From Propionibacteriales bacterium (GTDB lineage: Bacteria > Actinomycetota > Actinomycetes > Propionibacteriales > Nocardioidaceae): a stretch of DNA of 40,930 nt. The DNA is taken from assembly GCA_009377795.1 (NCBI GenBank), contig WHTJ01000036.1, positions 1-40,930 on the forward strand. Direction: 5' to 3'. Position 1 is the first letter of the stretch. Every line of letters starts with the position of its first letter. Made by a program: the position numbers and the translations under genes. This document shows, piece after piece, positions 37,918-40,930 of this stretch. The notes under the pieces are model-generated. The model did not search any database, was not told the origin of the DNA, and worked only from the letters and a program-made list of their open reading frames with translations.

Positions 37918-39033
37918 CTAGCTCACGAAGATGTCCTCGGAAAGGAACGCGGACACCAGCATGTTCGGAACATCAACGAGCTGGCTCACCTTGAGATCAA
38001 CCGCAACGCTGCAAAGGGCATACGCCTGCTGGCGAGTCCATCCGCGTTCGCCTAAGTGATCGATCATGTTCAGTAGGGCGTTGCGGGCGGCAAGGGTTGC
38101 GTCCTCGGCGCGATTCTCGCCTTCCCGGGTGACCGAGATGCCGGTCGTGGCGTAGAACCGCCGGGGCGCTGCGTACTCCGGGGGCAGGTAGTAGTCGGAG
38201 CGGGTGAACCGCAGGTCGCGGATACCCTTCTCGGCTGCCTCACCCTTGCGTAGTCCGATTCGGACCCGCAACGTTGCCCGCATCTCGATCGCCGTGCCGC
38301 AGGTCTCGCAGTCGCCCTGGGCGAAGTGGGCATCTCCCGCGGAGAACAAACCACCCGGAGCGTCGACCGGGATGAGCAGCCGGGTGCCACGGCCGAGCTG
38401 CTTGATGTCGACATTGCCGGCTTGTTCCCGTGGCGGGATCGTACGAAGCCCTTCAGCAGCGAGGCGAGCATCGCTGGGAACGGCCGATGTCGGGGACGGA
38501 GGCAGGACGAAGCCACCGCGATCGAGCATCTCCTGCTCACGAGCTGTCGTGCGTACCAGAAGATCGTGCCCCGGACTCAGGCCGATCGTGCCCATGAACG
38601 GAGAGCCTGGGATTCGGACGCCGGGCAGATCGGGCGACGTAGCCCAGCCGTCGGCGATCTCCCAACTGACCTTGAACGGTTCGGGAAAGACGTCGCGGAG
38701 AAACCCGAAACCCGGTACCTGCACGGTGTAGCCGTAGCTGTCCGGCTCTACGTCGAGGATCTCCACCTCGAGCAAGTCGCCCGGCTCAGCACCCTCGACG
38801 TGCACCGGTCCCGTGAGCGGATGCACGACGTCAAGGTTGGGAGCGCCGACGACCTCCAGCGTCGCGTCCGGGCTCATCTGCCCGTCGAACGCGTCCCGTG
38901 TCTCCAGGATGACTTCGTCACCTGGCTGACAACGCACCACCGGCGGGATATCGGGATGCCACCTGTTGTGGCCGGTATTCGGCTCGTCCAGCAGGGTCTT
39001 GCCCCGATCGATCCGGATTTCGTGAACGGTCAT
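37918..39033 (-). CDS. Acetamidase/formamidase family protein
   Basis: 371 residues from ATG 39033 with GAGGAACC upstream. GHNRWHPDIPPVVRCQPGDEVILETRDAFDGQ, HPLTGPVHVEGAEPGDLLEVEI, FMGTIGLSPG, GGNVDIKQL-like AGNVDIKQLGRGTRLLIPVDAPGGLFSAGDAHFAQGDCE and ALCSVAVDLKVSQLVDVPN are the FmdA/AmdA family blocks. These enzymes release ammonia from formamide, acetamide or related amides in the cytosol. No urea or amide transporter lies nearby. It is a single gene. Confidence 0.93.
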   Translation of the reverse strand: MTVHEIRIDRGKTLLDEPNTGHNRWHPDIPPVVRCQPGDEVILETRDAFDGQMSPDATLEVVGAPNLDVVHPLTGPVHVEGAEPGDLLEVEILDVEPDSYGYTVQVPGFGFLRDVFPEPFKVSWEIADGWATSPDLPGVRIPGSPFMGTIGLSPGHDLLVRTTAREQEMLDRGGFVLPPSPTSAVPSDARLAAEGLRTIPPREQAGNVDIKQLGRGTRLLIPVDAPGGLFSAGDAHFAQGDCETCGTAIEMRATLRVRIGLRKGEAAEKGIRDLRFTRSDYYLPPEYAAPRRFYATTGISVTREGENRAEDATLAARNALLNMIDHLGERGWTRQQAYALCSVAVDLKVSQLVDVPNMLVSAFLSEDIFVS

Positions 39034-39093
39034 GGTTCCTCCTTCGGCCGATGCTGTGATCGTGGCAGCGAAGCGCGGGCAACGCCATGCCTG

Positions 39094-40930
<1,837 letters not shown>

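Overview
The window comes from a high-GC actinomycete. It carries RbpA with a SigR-type promoter, FxsA, a Lnt plus polyprenol-phosphate-mannose synthase pair, a MurA paralogue with a fused XRE domain, GTG and TTG starts, and many ATGA stop/start overlaps. The style fits Streptosporangiales or Thermomonosporaceae, but no marker here fixes the genus.

Region 1 (about 103-9243) is a compact integrated element, about 9.1 kb between its att sites. It sits in codons 6-11 of a host 5'-3' exonuclease gene. Left to right it holds three small unknown genes, an AlpA/Xis-like excisionase, a RepA-like AAA ATPase whose 3' end contains a palindrome and iteron-like repeats, small unknown genes, a scaffold-like protein, an HK97-type capsid protein, an HNH nuclease, a P27-like small terminase subunit, a second repeat-bearing HNH protein, and a convergent large serine integrase. 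There is no portal, large terminase, protease or tail gene. This is the gene set of phiRv1-like elements and capsid-encoding phage satellites. The att cores (103-120 and 9226-9243) match at 16 of 18 bases and both encode LLDTAS. At the left junction the element gives the exonuclease a new start and a candidate promoter. At the right junction the host exonuclease start runs in frame into the integrase. In the excised circle the element's own start would be in frame with the integrase. Integration therefore appears to exchange promoters and N-termini between host gene and integrase.

Region 2 (9349-15706) is host chromosome: a solute-binding/VWA protein with a frameshift, a TetR regulator facing an EamA exporter across a clear operator, an Lrp/AsnC regulator overlapping the exporter, a NarL-type two-component system, and a frameshifted unknown gene.

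Region 3 (15755-21182) is a lysine degradation cluster of the clostridial type: kamA diverging from kdd-kamD-kamE-kal, all coupled by ATGA overlaps. The cleavage enzyme Kce is absent from the window.

Region 4 (21629-33645) is mostly housekeeping: lnt-ppm-fxsA, rbpA, an UMF1-type MFS transporter with a GDPD phosphodiesterase, a TFIIB-type zinc protein, the XRE-MurA fusion, a tyrosine phosphatase-like protein, DUF1918, DUF1992, a VOC protein, a frameshifted membrane protein, and a DUF2975-HTH pair.

Region 5 (33646-40930) is more degraded: a multiply frameshifted SCO6745-like gene between two imperfect direct repeats, an IS256-type transposase scrap, two DHFR/RibD-like reductases (one in an ArsR-SRPBCC-DHFR operon, frameshifted), an acetamidase/formamidase, and a UvrA-like ATPase running off the end. 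Seven single-base indels in short runs of one base, spread over five genes, leave open whether these genes are decayed or the sequence has errors.
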